Source: Siphonodentalium dalli
Taxonomy: Eukaryota > Mollusca > Scaphopoda > Gadilida > Siphonodentaliidae
Direction of reading: 5' to 3'
Length of the DNA stretch: 64,000 nucleotides
Assembly: GCA_032622095.1 (NCBI GenBank)
Contig: CP136064.1
Coordinates: 39,544,426 to 39,608,425 of the forward strand
The position numbers and the translations under genes were made by a program. This document shows, piece after piece, positions 21,139 to 31,916 of this stretch. Below the pieces are notes generated by a model. It was not told where the DNA came from, searched no databases, and saw only the letters and a program-made list of their open reading frames with translations. Numbering within the stretch: the stretch's first letter is position 1; each line of letters starts with the position of its first letter.

Positions 21139-21151
21139 TTATACAATAATC

Positions 21152-22671
21152 AATTGGACTTTATTTTACTCCTATGATTTTCTACTCAACAATCAAAATT
21201 TTGGCCGCGGTTACTTTGGGTAATATTCGAGAAAATATGCACCTTTATGAATGAATTATGATACAACGTATATATAACAGGTACACTTCTATGTCACACA
21301 CGTTTGGAAGTTCGTTCTATACCAGTGGAGTCATGCATGTCTTTCATTTGAGTAAAAAAATTGGATTACCATGATTACATACGATTGGACTATTATATTT
21401 TAATATGCAGATCGTGATTACAGAACAAATTAGAAAGCAAGGGTGCCTCGAATTTTATTGTTTTTCATTGAATACCCCCCCCCCCCCCCGCCCCCCCCCC
21501 CGAACAGACCCTGACCGACCATCTTCCAAGTTATCGAGAAACCAATTCCGAGTGTTCTACCGTGGAGGGCTCCTATAGATCGTCATCTTGTTTCTGCATC
21601 GGAGTCGGAACTGCGATGCGTAAATTAACTGGTCGATGTGATTTACTCGTGACATGTATGATTGCAAGTGGTGCCAATCAACTCACTTCCGACGTACATT
21701 CTGCTTCTATTGAGTTTTCTTGCTGATGCCAGGGCTTTATTGCTGTGGCTTGTGCTTATTTTGTTGGACGTCGCGACTGCGCACTGCGCACAAACAAGTA
21801 AATTAAAACAACGGAAATACAATTTATGCTCGTCGGGTCACACGAACTATAAACGGAAGCAACGATTGTTACGCGCAAAACAGGAAAGCGGGGATGAGAG
21901 CTGTGGGCTACAATCTAGAGGTATCTAAAGTGAGGGTGGCTAAATGCAAGCCTGGCGCCAAGCTTGATTTTTGAGGGCGGTGACTGAAAGAAAAACGTCT
22001 CGGTTTGAAATTTTGAAAAGCCCTTTAAACGCTGTTTATTGGCGGTTATGTCCCCGATTGACGATGGATGATGGATGGATGGATGATGACGATGATGATG
22101 GTGATGATGATGATGATTATAGTATTACAATAGTGGCGATTTAAAGTATGCCCAGTCTTATATATATCTCCTATGTGCCTTCTCAATATCTTTTTTTTAA
22201 TAAGGAGTAATCGCATTATTATGAATAATTCAGTTTAGATCTAAAGTTTGGCCCTTATGTAAAAACGGAGGAAATTATTTCAGCAATACCGTTTTTTATT
22301 ATAGGCTAAGCTATCAAATATACAGTAGTATTTTTGCATCAGATAAAAACGGTTATCCGTCCAGTGAGATATCGATATCTCATTCGTATCCATCCGCGCT
22401 AAAATCAAAAGTGATTGGGTTCTTGATGGAAGACTGCTAAAAATCTCTGAGTGTTCAGGTTAAAAAAAATTGTAATATGCGATCAATTAAATATTTTTGT
22501 TAAACATACTATGATGTTAGTTCCTTTATCCCTCAACCAATCTGTTAGAAAAATGGAACTATTTTATATGCACAAGCTGATTACCATGGCTGTGATTGGG
22601 TATACACATTTGTACTCTTCTTTCTGGTTGAGCCATGGGTCAACTGAGCGGAGCCTATAATAAACAGAACA
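21152..22671. other. No gene; C-run and GAT microsatellite
   Basis: Contains a long C-run (21474-21501, broken by one G) and an imperfect (GAT)n tract at about 22062-22120. An 88-codon frame at 21662-21928 has an unremarkable hydrophobic start and no similarity I recognise. Confidence 0.5.
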
Positions 22672-22746
22672 TCTACACTTGTTGGTAAGATTTGGTAATT
22701 ATCTCACTCGTGAGATAATTCCTATATCCAACAAAAAAAGTGTAGA
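22672..22746. repeat. Small nested hairpin
   Basis: TCTACACTTGTTGG pairs with CCAACAAAAAAAGTGTAGA around an inner perfect stem ATTATCTCAC/GTGAGATAAT. It may be a small foldback element. Confidence 0.6.
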
Positions 22747-22749
22747 TAT

Positions 22750-23390
22750 CCTCTATACATTTTGCTTATATTACCATTACTAGTATGGCCACATTGTTGG
22801 ACATGTGGAATATCTCCATTTCAGGAGTACAATTTCTTGTCTTATGTTGGGTAATTAGTGTTATGACTATAATAGTTACCAGGGATCTCTGGTTAGATTG
22901 GCTTATGGTTCCATGCCTACATATCTACATATCTATAAACAAGTTTTGTCACTTCGACAATTTACTTTGCATTTATAATATAGCGTCTTCAGCCAAAGTT
23001 GCAAAGTCACCAAACAAAATTCCTGCCTGGCTGGATTAAAAAATATTTTATATTTCAAGTCAGGATCCTCCGCAAATGAGCATACCATGTATAATGCTAT
23101 TTCGGCCAAATTACGCGTGGCAGAAGTATCGACTGGACTGGATGCCGAAGAACAAACACGGGATCGTCTGTATAATGTAATTCTGGTCGTGCTGATTCGA
23201 TTTATGCATAAATCCCCCTATCGGAATGTATCCAAATTAACCACGAGGTTGGCAACATAATTCAATCGTATGACAAATATATACTTGCATTGAGAAAGGA
23301 ACTATCCACGAAGCCCGCAAGTGAGGCTGGCATCGCTATCCAGTACCAATATGCGTCGTGTCTGTTTATCTGGTGTATTATTATTACGCG
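22750..23390. other. No recognisable feature
   Basis: An 84-codon frame at 22785-23039 has hydrophobic segments but no recognisable family. It is not supported as a gene. Confidence 0.4.
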
Positions 23391-23394
23391 TCGT

Positions 23395-24060
23395 TTAAAG
23401 GCACGGGCGAAACATAATCAGCGCGTAAATAGTATATTGTCGCCAAGACGTACGATTGTGTATACGTAAACAAGAGCCTGCTCGTGTTACAGAAGTTTTG
23501 CTTCTGCTGACATAGCACAGCGCAATTCTATTGGTTAATCACACACAAACGATATAAACGCTCTTTATTATTTCCATATCAGGAAAACAGTAACAAATAA
23601 CGCTCTTTATGTTTACCATAGCCGGATCTAAACAAAAGCCAGGTTATGTAACGTTTTTTGCTTTTGTTTACATAACAAAGGAAAACATTTGACAATACCA
23701 TACTGTTTATGCCATATTTCATATTAGTATATAAGAGCAAAGTCTGTCTATATTTTACTATTCTTTCTGTTTATGGCGGTTTTTGATGGAGCTGAATATT
23801 TTAACAGCAGACCCTCCGCCAACGCCACCCGTATCTTTAAAAGGCTTAGTCTGTGGGTTTGACAAGGACTGAAGTGAAAATTACAATCCCTAAGGCTTGA
23901 TGCTATATATGCAAACATAACCACACGCGGCAAGTTTATCTGTCAAAAATCTGACATTCGTCGCATTCAGATGGATATAAAATGTAAAATTATGAACATT
24001 GCAACAGGGAAGGTTAGATTGATAACTTCTACTGCCAAGCTTCAGGAGTTGCCATGAAGC
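23395..24060 (+). repeat. Dispersed repeat with VFDG...EYFNS reading frame, copy 1
   Basis: A ~360-bp leader (23405-23760) with two AACGCTCTTT motifs is matched in reverse orientation at 55790-56145. It is followed by a frame starting MAVFDGAEYFNSRPSANATR (23772), homologous to the ORF start at 55789. Stops follow within about 30 codons. Near 24000, NIATGK parallels DIATGK in the ORF at 30631. The family is unknown; the leader plus ORF arrangement suggests a transposon 5' region. Confidence 0.6.
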
Positions 24061-24064
24061 TATG

Positions 24065-24405
24065 TCCACGGTTAGATAATGCGTGTTATTTCCAGATGTT
24101 ATCGTATAATATCATCGATAAAGCATAAACAAAAGCTTGTATATCCCATGAACGTAAATGAAATTATATACACCACAATGTAGGTTTAAAACAGGTTTAA
24201 ACTCGGGGATTTAAACTGGAGATGACGAATCCGGCCATTTAGTTCTTGAATCTGTATCAGATATGCATGGGATTGGGACAGTACAATGGTGGGAATCTAC
24301 AAAAAGACAACGAAGCTGTTTAGGGCTCTATTCCAACATTTACCTTTCCGCTTTATCTCACTTTTCTCTTCGGGAGTGCATGCGGTCGCAGTTTTGCAGC
24401 ATGCA
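24065..24405. other. No recognisable feature
   Basis: Only a short motif, TTTAAACTGGAGATGACGAAT near 24207, recurs elsewhere (around 12040, 58270, 59170). Confidence 0.4.
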
Positions 24406-24410
24406 ATTAT

Positions 24411-25047
24411 ATCTAACTAGCAGGTGGACCCGACTTCGTCCGGGCTGGTTCCCCTCTGCTTTTCGGCGAATTGCCCGATTTGACCATGAACTGTCCATTT
24501 TGAAGGTCAATGTCAGGTGGGGTCACGATTTGACCCGTCCAAAACACTGCCCGGACAAAAGTACCCGGCAAAAGTACCCGTCGAAATCCATCCGTTTTTA
24601 CCCGATTTGACTCGAATTGATGATTTTTAAGGTCGGGGTCACGACTCGATCCGTCCAAAACACCCAGTGGACAAAGTAACCCTACGTATCAAATTTCGTC
24701 GAAATCCCATCAAAATTCGCAATTTGACCTTGAATTGACCCGATTTCAAGGTCAAGGTCACGTCGCACGGGCAAACGAATAGGCTTACGACACTCCCCAT
24801 ACGAAAGTATCCCTAGACACTAATTTTCATCGAAATCCCGTGATACTCGGGCGTTCGACCTTGATATGACCCGATTTCAAGGTCAAGGTCACGTCGCACG
24901 GGCAAATTAATAGGCCCATGCCACTGCCCGGCCGAAAGTATCCCCACATACCAAGTTTCATCGAAATCGGCTCGGCCGTTTTCAAGTCCATCGGGAACAC
25001 ACATACACACACACACACACACCCTCCCTCACACACACACACACCCT

Positions 25048-25142
<95 letters not shown>

Positions 25143-25163
25143 CTTCCAAAATATATAATAGAC
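24411..25163 (+). repeat. ACTAGC...GTCCGGGC-type repeat, copy 2, with AC and AG microsatellites
   Basis: It starts ACTAGCAGGTGGACCCGAC, contains several GGTCAAGGTCA-bearing units and ends in an RTE-like tail (CCAAGTTTCATCGAAATCGG). An imperfect (AC)n tract (about 25000-25052), an (AG)n tract of about 40 repeats (25053-25133) and AGATCTTCCAAAATATATAA follow. It lies head-to-tail with the next element. Confidence 0.7.
25053..25135. repeat. (AG)n microsatellite
   Basis: About 41 uninterrupted AG dinucleotides ending in AGATAGAGATC. Confidence 0.95.
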
Positions 25164-25672
25164 TAGCCGATGAGCCCGACGTTGTCCGGGCCATTCAAAA
25201 ACCAAATTTCAAGTCGATAGCTCTACCCGTTTCCGAGATCTGGTCTGCGCATGCACGAAGCTGGCGTCGCACGGGCTCTGCGACCCGATAAAATTCGTAT
25301 CCAGGGCAAGATACATGCACATACCAAATTTCAAGTCGATAGCTCCACCCGTTTCCGAGATCTCGTCTGCGCATGCGCGAAGCTGGCGTCGCAAGGGCTC
25401 GGCGACCCGATAAAATTCGTATCCGGGGCAAAATACATTCACATAGCAAATTTCAAGTCGATAGCTCCACCCGTTTCCGAGATCTCGTCTGCGCATTCGC
25501 GAAGCGGGCGCCGCACGGACTCGCCAATACGACAACGACGACCGCCTGGTCAAACTACACACACGTACCAAGTTTCGTCCCGATCGGTCGAGAATCGTAG
25601 ATTTGTATAAATGACATACAGACATACAGACAAACAGACAGACAGAGGTCTTCAAAATATATATGAGATGCC
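25164..25672 (+). repeat. ACTAGC...GTCCGGGC-type repeat, copy 3, with three 122-bp units
   Basis: It starts ACTAGCCGATGAGCCCGACG. Three highly similar ~122-bp units (from about 25203, 25325, 25447) contain AAATTTCAAGTCGATAGCTC, CCCGTTTCCGAGATCT and TCGTATCC. It ends CAGACAGACAGAGGTCTTC plus AAAATATATA, the same end as copy 2. Unit sizes and interiors differ from copy 1, so the three share ends more than bodies. Confidence 0.7.
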
Positions 25673-25674
25673 CA

Positions 25675-26258
25675 AAAAGTATTAAATCACAGACATTGTA
25701 CTCGGTTGCACCAGTCGGTATCATGTCACCATACGCCGCCATGCAAGCGATTTCGAAATTAGTTCGATCTTGATATGAGATGATCGGCGATCTTCGAAAA
25801 GGGAGGGTGTACCTTTTTAAGGTCGAATTCTAAATCGTATTGATTACTGTATATATATAATTTGAACCGATATCGAACCATTTCTGATGCAAATACTGAC
25901 ATGTATATACTATAGTAACTGTTGTCATTGGTTTTTAGAGGAACAACCACCCCCCCCCCTCCCATCGAGAAAGAAACTCAGCCATGGTTACAGTTGCCGT
26001 TTGACCTTAAAAATGACGGCGACTTGGCGCCCTGGCGGCTGCGAGGTGCATATTATACCATACAGTTGAAACAGGCTCCATTGGGGAGAATTTACGGAGC
26101 CTTCACTCAAAGTGGGAGTGTCCTGAGGCCCGTATCATCTTTGTGGCCCTCGATCGCATTTTGATCGTTTAAACATTTTGATTTAAAATTTTTTTAATTA
26201 AATTAAAAAAAAAAATTAACACCTTTCTCAATTTGACATTTAAAAAAAAATCAACTGA
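25675..26258. other. No gene recognised
   Basis: Includes a C-run (25949-25960). The 60-80 codon frames here have no recognisable family. Confidence 0.4.
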
Positions 26259-26261
26259 CAT

Positions 26262-26682
26262 GGCTCATTCGAGCTTCCAAAATTTATTTGTCTGCGTAAT
26301 TTGGAAGGAGGTATAAGATATGTTGACAAATACACGAATTATTGATATACCGGCTTCATATACTCTGAAAAATACTTGTCACGATCACAGCCATTTTCGC
26401 ACAGAAGTGAAACAAACGCTCTTTATTTCGACCATATTAGGAATAGACAAACACGTATCGCTCTTTTCTGTTCCATGCCGTGCACGTCAATGTAGCGCTG
26501 CTGTTTGTTTGGGACCTGAGCGCCGTGTTCCAAGTTGTATTTTTTATGACCTCAACAGCTGACCCCAATGCGTCTTCCTGTGACATTGCCCGTAGGAAGG
26601 TAGTTCAAGTATTTGGCGACCTATTTCGATGCCGGGAATAATTCAAAAGCGGATATTAATAGGTGTCTTGTGAGCGCAAACC
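26262..26682 (+). repeat. Dispersed repeat, ATTCGAGCTTCCAAA family, copy 2 (interrupted)
   Basis: Counterpart of 19965-20385. It breaks at GCGCAAACC where the next element is inserted and resumes at 27783 with CAAACCGCCATATGGCTTTA. Confidence 0.75.
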
Positions 26683-27782
26683 TATGGGAGGCCCTTTTCA
26701 CATTTATTATTTATTTCGATTAAGCGCAAATCATTTGCGCTTAAGCGCAAATACGGTGAAATACCTAACACGCCCTTACTTCCCTCTGATTGTGAATTGA
26801 GTCCATCTTATAGTATATTCATGGGCCCCATGCATACAGACTCGAAAGTTGAAGAAAAAACACATTTCCATATGCAATTCAGCATCTCTGTCCCTGGTGT
26901 CCCAAAATTTGTGCCTCACTCCCAGAGATCTAGTATATTTTATTAAAGGGACATCTCCTGCACAGATATATACCATTTCCATGGCCATAAATAGGGAATT
27001 ATGAGTTACTGGGGACTTGCTTCCCTCACATGGTGTACTTATTGACTTGAAATAGGGGGGAAACCCTTATTCTCATATTATCAGTATCAATGTCCCCAAG
27101 AATTTGTGTCTCCATCCCAGAGATCTAGTATATTTTATAAAAGAGACATATCATGCACAGATCTATACCATTTCCATGGTCATAAAAGGGATCTTGGGTT
27201 TACAGGGGATTGCTTCCCTCATATGGTGGGCATATATAGACTTTAGTGATGAGTTTAGGCCTGTGCCATTTAACCCTTTACCCAACAGAACGGCCCTGTG
27301 CCAATGCATTCTCTTATATATGCGAGTCGACCATAGGTCGCCTCGTATATATAAGAGAATGCATTGGCTTAACACATTAAAAATTATAAAATTGTTAAAG
27401 AATGTAAGAAAAAATGGTAAAAAGTGTTAAAAAAAGATTTTTTTTAGGCCAATGCATTCTCTTATATATGCGAGGCGACCTATGGTCGACTCGCTTTTAT
27501 AAGAGAATGCATTGGCACAGGGCATAACTGTAACTATCACAATGTGGTCAAGGAGCCGGTTCCAATGATATCCATATTTGTATGGTTCTATTGAGACAGA
27601 CCGAAGATATTTTAGGCTGTTGAAGCTTTATTTGGCCGGTTTTGGCCGGTTTGTTGGGTAAAGGGTTAACATTAATTCGGGGGGATCAATGCATATTAAT
27701 TTTTATTTGCGTTTAAGCGTATGATAGAGGTTATTTGCGCTTAAGCGTAAATAAATAATAAATGTGAAAAGGGCCTCCCATA
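26683..27782. mobile_element. 1.1-kb TIR element with 6-bp target duplication and palindromic subterminal motif
   Basis: The ends TATGGGAGGCCCTTTTCAC ... GTGAAAAGGGCCTCCCATA extend as ~70-bp inverted repeats that include the palindrome TTTGCGCTTAAGCGCAAA. CAAACC flanks both sides (26677-26682; 27783-27788), and the related locus at 20370 shows a single uninterrupted site. The interior has a ~200-bp direct duplication (about 26875-27020 and 27095-27235; AGAGATCTAGTATATTTTAT, ACCATTTCCATGG) and a nested TTAA element. There is no transposase. The superfamily is unassigned; a 6-bp duplication excludes hAT, piggyBac and Tc1/mariner. Confidence 0.8.
27274..27665 (-). mobile_element. piggyBac-type TTAA element with double palindrome, copy 4 (reverse, nested)
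   Basis: 392 bp with CCCTTTACCCAAC/GTTGGGTAAAGGG ends and TTAA at 27270-27273 and 27666-27669. It sits inside the 1.1-kb TIR element and is therefore the younger of the two. One palindrome arm is altered (CTCGCTTTTATAAG). Confidence 0.88.
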
Positions 27783-27854
27783 CAAACCGCCATATGGCTT
27801 TACATTTATTTAGATCAAAATTTTGAAAAGCTAACGCCGTTATACCATCCGTTA

Positions 27855-27960
27855 TAAACACCGAGTCACCATACCACACTTGGTTGAAATCGGTCCAGCG
27901 GTCTGGGAGAAAAATTCGGACAGACAGGCAGACATACCCTACTCTATTATAGATGAATAA
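27855..27960 (+). mobile_element. RTE-type LINE/SINE 3' end-like segment
   Basis: ACCATACCACACTTGG, AAATCGGTCCAGCGGTCTGG, GAGAAAAATTCGGACAGACA and a TATTATAGATGAATAA end match a general pattern of RTE-clade LINE tails. A related segment lies at 29055-29155. Assignment rests on pattern resemblance only. Confidence 0.45.
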
Positions 27961-28223
27961 ATTTACAGTTTCAAACTATCAATATTTATGTCGCGTCACT
28001 TGAGAGCTGGCTAATTAAAATCGATGCTCTTATAAAGCATTCACCTCACATTTTTCACGGCGCAGTTGTACGTCCAGAAAGTTAGATTTCTACTAGGATT
28101 GCATAGAAATGAGTCTCTCGCGCATAGTGAAGCTGGGAAACTAATGTGAATTTATAGCTAAATGATAGGAATCATCAATCTGGAGCCTCGTTCTCATATA
28201 ACCCTTTATGTACTGTGTGGAAT

Positions 28224-28477
28224 CAAGCCTTGAAATATGGTGTCTGTCATTTGCAGAATGAGGTCCCCAGAGGGTGAATTTAGTGACGCTACCCCGCATA
28301 GCGGGCTAGCATCACCAAATTCACCCTCTGGGAACCTCGTTCTGCTGAGGTGTAAGCAGAATGAGGTCCCCAGAGGGTGAATTTGGTTATGCTAGCCCGC
28401 TATGCGGGGTAGCATCACTAAATTCACCCTCTGGGGACCTCATTCTGCAAATGACAGACACCCTATTTCAAGGCTTG
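28224..28477. mobile_element. Double-hairpin hAT-type element, copy 1
   Basis: The ends CAAGCCTTGAAATA ... TATTTCAAGGCTTG are flanked by octamers TGTGGAAT (28216-28223) and TATGGAAT (28478-28485), 7 of 8 identical. The interior is two ~95-bp hairpins in tandem, each AGAATGAGGTCCCCAGAGGG ... CCCTCTGGGGACCTCATTCT, with the centre GCTAGCCCGCTATGCGGGG or its inverse. There is no coding sequence. The 8-bp duplication and CA-starting TIR fit hAT. Confidence 0.85.
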
Positions 28478-28499
28478 TATGGAATCTCCCGTAAGTTAT

Positions 28500-28722
28500 A
28501 AAATTATATATTTGAATGGTCTATTATTCATTTGGATGGGGCGTTCTGGTAATAATAGCAGACGACAGACTAACAAAAAGATGTCACAAGTGCAGAAGTA
28601 TTCTTATGTATTGGTGAGAAATGTTCAAATGATAAGTTCAACTATGGTCGTGTGTTGAACTTATTATTTGAACATCTACTAATGGAGCTACTCGCCCATG
28701 AGTGTTTAGTATAAAGAAAGGG
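28500..28722. mobile_element. TTAA-end element, TATACTAAA family
   Basis: The right end GAGTGTTTAGTATAAAGAAAGGG is followed by TTAA (28723-28726). The internal hairpin AAATGTTCAAATGATAAGTTC / GAACTTATTATTTGAACAT matches the copies at 8765 and 9622. The left end, sharing CTATTATTCAT and GCAGACGACAG with 9780-9815 in inverse order, is not sharply defined. Confidence 0.5.
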
Positions 28723-28732
28723 TTAAGATGAT

Positions 28733-28870
28733 TTATATTATAAATCCACTAACAGAACAGGCTCCCCCCTTAATTCAGCGTCAGAGGAGCAAATCACACC
28801 CCACTTATAAATCCACTAACTGAACAGGCTCCCGCCTTAATTCAGCGTCAGAGGCGCAAATCACACCCCA
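28733..28870 (+). repeat. Tandem duplication, ~66-bp unit
   Basis: Two nearly identical copies of TTATAAATCCACTAAC ... TTCAGCGTCAGAGG ... CAAATCACACCCC lie side by side. Confidence 0.85.
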
Positions 28871-29054
28871 ATCCTACTCTTCATATTGAACTTTTTGATT
28901 CTGCAATAAGCCCATATCCCGTTATCCGTTGGATAGCGCGGGCCACAGTGAAAACACATATATAAAGCGCGTACATATCTGCTGCAACATATCGTCATGT
29001 AAATATTGGACTTATTTGATTTTAAAATAGGCCCAAATTGAGCTTGTTTTAGAT

Positions 29055-29155
29055 TTGTTTTTTTTTACCCCGAGTTACCACACCAATTTGTTTTTTTAAT
29101 CGGACCAGCAGTATGGGAGAAAAATCCGGACAGACAGACAGACGGACGGATTATA
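29055..29155 (+). mobile_element. RTE-type LINE/SINE 3' end-like segment, second copy
   Basis: GAGTTACCACACCAATTTG, CGGACCAGCAGTATGGGAGA, AAAATCCGGACAGACAGACA parallel 27855-27960. Confidence 0.4.
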
Positions 29156-29248
29156 AGGGTGTAAAAGGGAGGGGCACCAAATCAATGTTTTGTCGCCGGT
29201 TTCCACCAAACATATATATCAGATTTATGGAGGCACGGACTCAGTATG

Positions 29249-29503
29249 CAAGCCTTGAAATAGGGTGTCTGTCATTTGCAGAATGAGGTCCCCAGAGGGT
29301 GAATTTAGTGATGCTACCCCGCATAGCGGGCTAGCATCACAAAATTCACCCTCTGTGAACCTCATTCTGTTGAGGTGTAAGCAGAATGAGGTCCCCAGAG
29401 GGTGAATTTGGTGATGCTAGCCCGCTATGCTGGGTAGCATCACTAAATTCACCCTCTGGGGACCTCATTCTGCAAATGACAGACACCCTTATTTCAAGGC
29501 TTG
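29249..29503. mobile_element. Double-hairpin hAT-type element, copy 2
   Basis: Same structure as the copy at 28224 (about 95% alike), with perfect 8-bp flanks TCAGTATG at 29241-29248 and 29504-29511. The ends are CAAGCCTTGAAATAGGG and its inverse. Confidence 0.9.
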
Positions 29504-29712
29504 TCAGTATGCATAAGTGTTCATTGCTTTAAATGTGCTCGCTTCATTCAGCGTGAACAAATTCCTATTTCTTACATCATATATATGATATACCGGGAAT
29601 CTAATGGTGTGATTCAACGTTCCAAGTCAAGAGTCGGGTTTTGGGGTTGAGAGAGCACCAAAATCGATAAACCATTTTTATCCCAGATAACCTCCAAACA
29701 ACGTATATAGGC

Positions 29713-30160
29713 ATGCTTCGAAAATGCCCGACGTGCGATGCAGCAACAGAGGATGAAGCACACTTCATCTTTGTTTGCCCAACACATTGAACGTTAAGAC
29801 GGGAATTATTTGAAAGCATCGCGAATATTAGTAGCATTGAATGTAATAACGTAACTGAAGAATAGTTCCTTAACATTATCTTCCGTTCATTCGATCACGA
29901 CATCATGCAGAATATCGTAAGGTATATTTACCGCATTCGAGCAACGAAAGAACTTAGTGTCTAATGCCAACCTCAAGCAGTAACGATTTACCCTATAAAC
30001 TTACGTCAGTCGTATAGCCTTGGCGTACCACATTACAGTACGTAAATATTTGTTTTATTGTCTATGTGAAATGTTCATGTATATGTTTTGATTTGTGTTT
30101 TATGTTAACCTTCAATGTTAAAGTTGTGACAATAAAATCTTATCTTATCTTATCTTTGTA
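29713..30160 (+). pseudogene. 5'-truncated LINE 3' end with target duplication
   Basis: The insertion opens with the C-terminal zinc knuckle of LINE pol, KCPTCDAATEDEAHFIFVC (C-x2-C-x8-H-x4-C, 29722-29778). It continues for about 60 codons with two in-frame stops to a terminal stop near 29963. A ~190-bp 3' UTR follows, ending AATAAAATC plus (TTATC)n at 30130-30157. The flank ATCCCAGATAACCTCC..GTATATAGGCATG occurs on both sides (about 29682-29714 and 30162-30192), indicating a ~30-bp target duplication. It is dead on arrival and now mutated. Confidence 0.85.
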
Positions 30161-30176
30161 TCCCAGATAACCTCCA

Positions 30177-30324
30177 AACGTATATAGGCATGTATGTACA
30201 TGATTACGTCACGGTGTATATAGGCATGTATGTACATGATTACGTAACGGTGTATATAGGCATGTATGTACATGATTACGTCACGGTGTATATAGGCATG
30301 TATGTACATGATTACGTCACGGTG
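30177..30324 (+). repeat. 36-bp tandem repeat, about 4 copies
   Basis: The unit GTATATAGGCATGTATGTAC plus ATGATTACGTCACGGT repeats four times with few changes. A part-unit also lies at 29702 on the far side of the LINE. Confidence 0.9.
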
Positions 30325-30630
30325 GTGCTTAATTATTCATTATGTAAGTAGTTTTGCCTTTCACTTCTTGGCAAACTATAGGATAGGATACAGGATAATT
30401 TATTTGCAATAAACACATGAATAATACAATGGTATAGTAACGCATACCAATGTATAATGCTGTATATTGATGGGGGTAACACTAACATGTAGCCACGTCG
30501 GGCTGTTTTCCTACACCCACCCCTAAAACAAGAATCACTATATAAATAATTGATTCGATGTCATGTATTTAATATACACGCATTTCACATCCATATATAG
30601 CCCTCACTAGTGTTTTATCTATAAACAAAA
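30325..30630. other. No recognisable feature
   Basis: Unassigned sequence upstream of the 105-codon frame. Confidence 0.4.
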
Positions 30631-30948
30631 ATGCCCGACAAAGTTTATATACACCATGATGCATATGTACTCTTACCGCGTATCATAATCTACCAGTACA
30701 AAACCTGTGAACTTTTTGATATTGCGACAGGGAAGTTTATAACATTGGAAAAAGCATTGCAGACAATATACTTCTTAATTATCACCTGTTCCTTAATAAG
30801 GTACTTCCCTATAGGTGAATGTCCCAGCTTGAAATTTCACGATTTAAGTGACTTTGTGAGTGACTTTGCTTCGCGCCGCTTACAATTCTGGAATGTCTCA
30901 CCGGTAATTATTCCAATGTTTATTGCTATATCGGGCTCACAAAAGTAA
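30631..30948 (+). CDS. Unknown 105-codon ORF of a dispersed repeat
   Basis: A complete frame begins MPDKVYIHHDAYVLLPR, with CELFDIATGKFI at residues 28-39, a hydrophobic stretch at about 46-60 and HDLSDFVSDF at about 71-80. The 3' part and downstream DNA (GGCTCACAAAAGTAAC..AAAATCATGTAAT) are matched near 52230-52400, and NIATGK near 24000 matches DIATGK. It is therefore more likely part of a repeat family than a single-copy gene. I recognise no domain. Confidence 0.3.
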   Translation: MPDKVYIHHDAYVLLPRIIIYQYKTCELFDIATGKFITLEKALQTIYFLIITCSLIRYFPIGECPSLKFHDLSDFVSDFASRRLQFWNVSPVIIPMFIAISGSQK

Positions 30949-31477
30949 CAAAAATCATGTAATCTGGGACCATCCCCTAAAGTAAAGTAAATTATTGAAG
31001 AACAGGTATTAACAAAGAAATATATTCCCTGCTTTGTTTGTTCAATGTTATAAAGTTCCATGTCAGAACTGGTCAGAACATAAAAACATCAAAAACCAGG
31101 TTTTCTACTGGTGTAATATGATATATGTGCGGGCGTTAGCATGAATCTAAGTTTTCAGTACATGACTGGGCTGTAAATAAATACCCCAAATATGTTACAA
31201 TTCTGACATTCTATATACAATATACATGTCAGAATTTACGCGGTAAATGTAGACGGTAAATATTATAGGATTTACTCGGTAAATATCGAAATGGCGCAAT
31301 GTCAGCAATAAAACGTGCACACAAGTCTGTGTTAGCGACCCAACGTGATTGCTTTGTGGCATCAAGAGTAATTCTTTGTGTCGTTTCCGTTCTCGAGACA
31401 AATCAATGCATTTTGTCCATAACAGAACAATATCAATTTGCACAAAGAATACTTCTCTGTGACATGGAGGACTCATA
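30949..31477. other. No gene recognised
   Basis: The first ~100 bp continue the similarity to 52330-52400. The remainder is unassigned. Confidence 0.4.
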
Positions 31478-31916
31478 CAAGCCTGAGTTTAGTGTGCCTG
31501 TCATTTGCTGAATGAGGTCCCCAGAGGGTGAATTTAGTGACGCTATCCCGCATAGCGGGCTAGCATCACCACATTCACCTTCTGGGGACCTCATTCTGCT
31601 TAGGTTCTTTATTATAAATTTTCTATAGAAACTTCTTCACATGGATTATATTTCTTTTTAGTTTAGTTTCTCTATATCCCCAAATTGGCAGACGACACAT
31701 TGCATAATCGAGGTTACCAGTGGGTGTTCATCAGAATATTCACCATTTGGGAACTTCAATCTGAGTCAATGTCATCCATAGCAGATGAGGCCATGCATAA
31801 TGAGGTCCCCAGATGTGAATTTGGTGATGCTAGCCACGCTATGCGGGATAACGTCACTAAATTCACCTTCTGGGGACCTCATTCTGCAAATGACAGGCAC
31901 ACTAAACTCAGGCTTA
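31478..31916. mobile_element. Double-hairpin hAT-type element, copy 3 (long-spacer form)
   Basis: The ends CAAGCCTGAGTTTAGTGTGCC ... inverse are flanked by octamers GACTCATA (31470-31477) and GACTCGTA (31917-31924), 7 of 8 identical. The two hairpin modules are separated by about 250 bp not present in the short form, including TTTCTATAGAAACTTCTTCA and CCAAATTGGCAGACGACAC, which recur in the copy at 54274. Confidence 0.85.

Noticed and set aside
25164-25200. Hammerhead ribozyme suggested by CCGATGAGCCCGAC...GTCCGGGC
   Set aside because: The core should be CUGANGA with a downstream GAAA at the proper junction; the first base is wrong and no conserved GAAA stem junction was found.
25209-25742. 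177-codon minus-strand frame
   Set aside because: Spans the 122-bp tandem units, whose near-identical copies keep the frame open (repeating ASRMRRRDLGN-type peptides).
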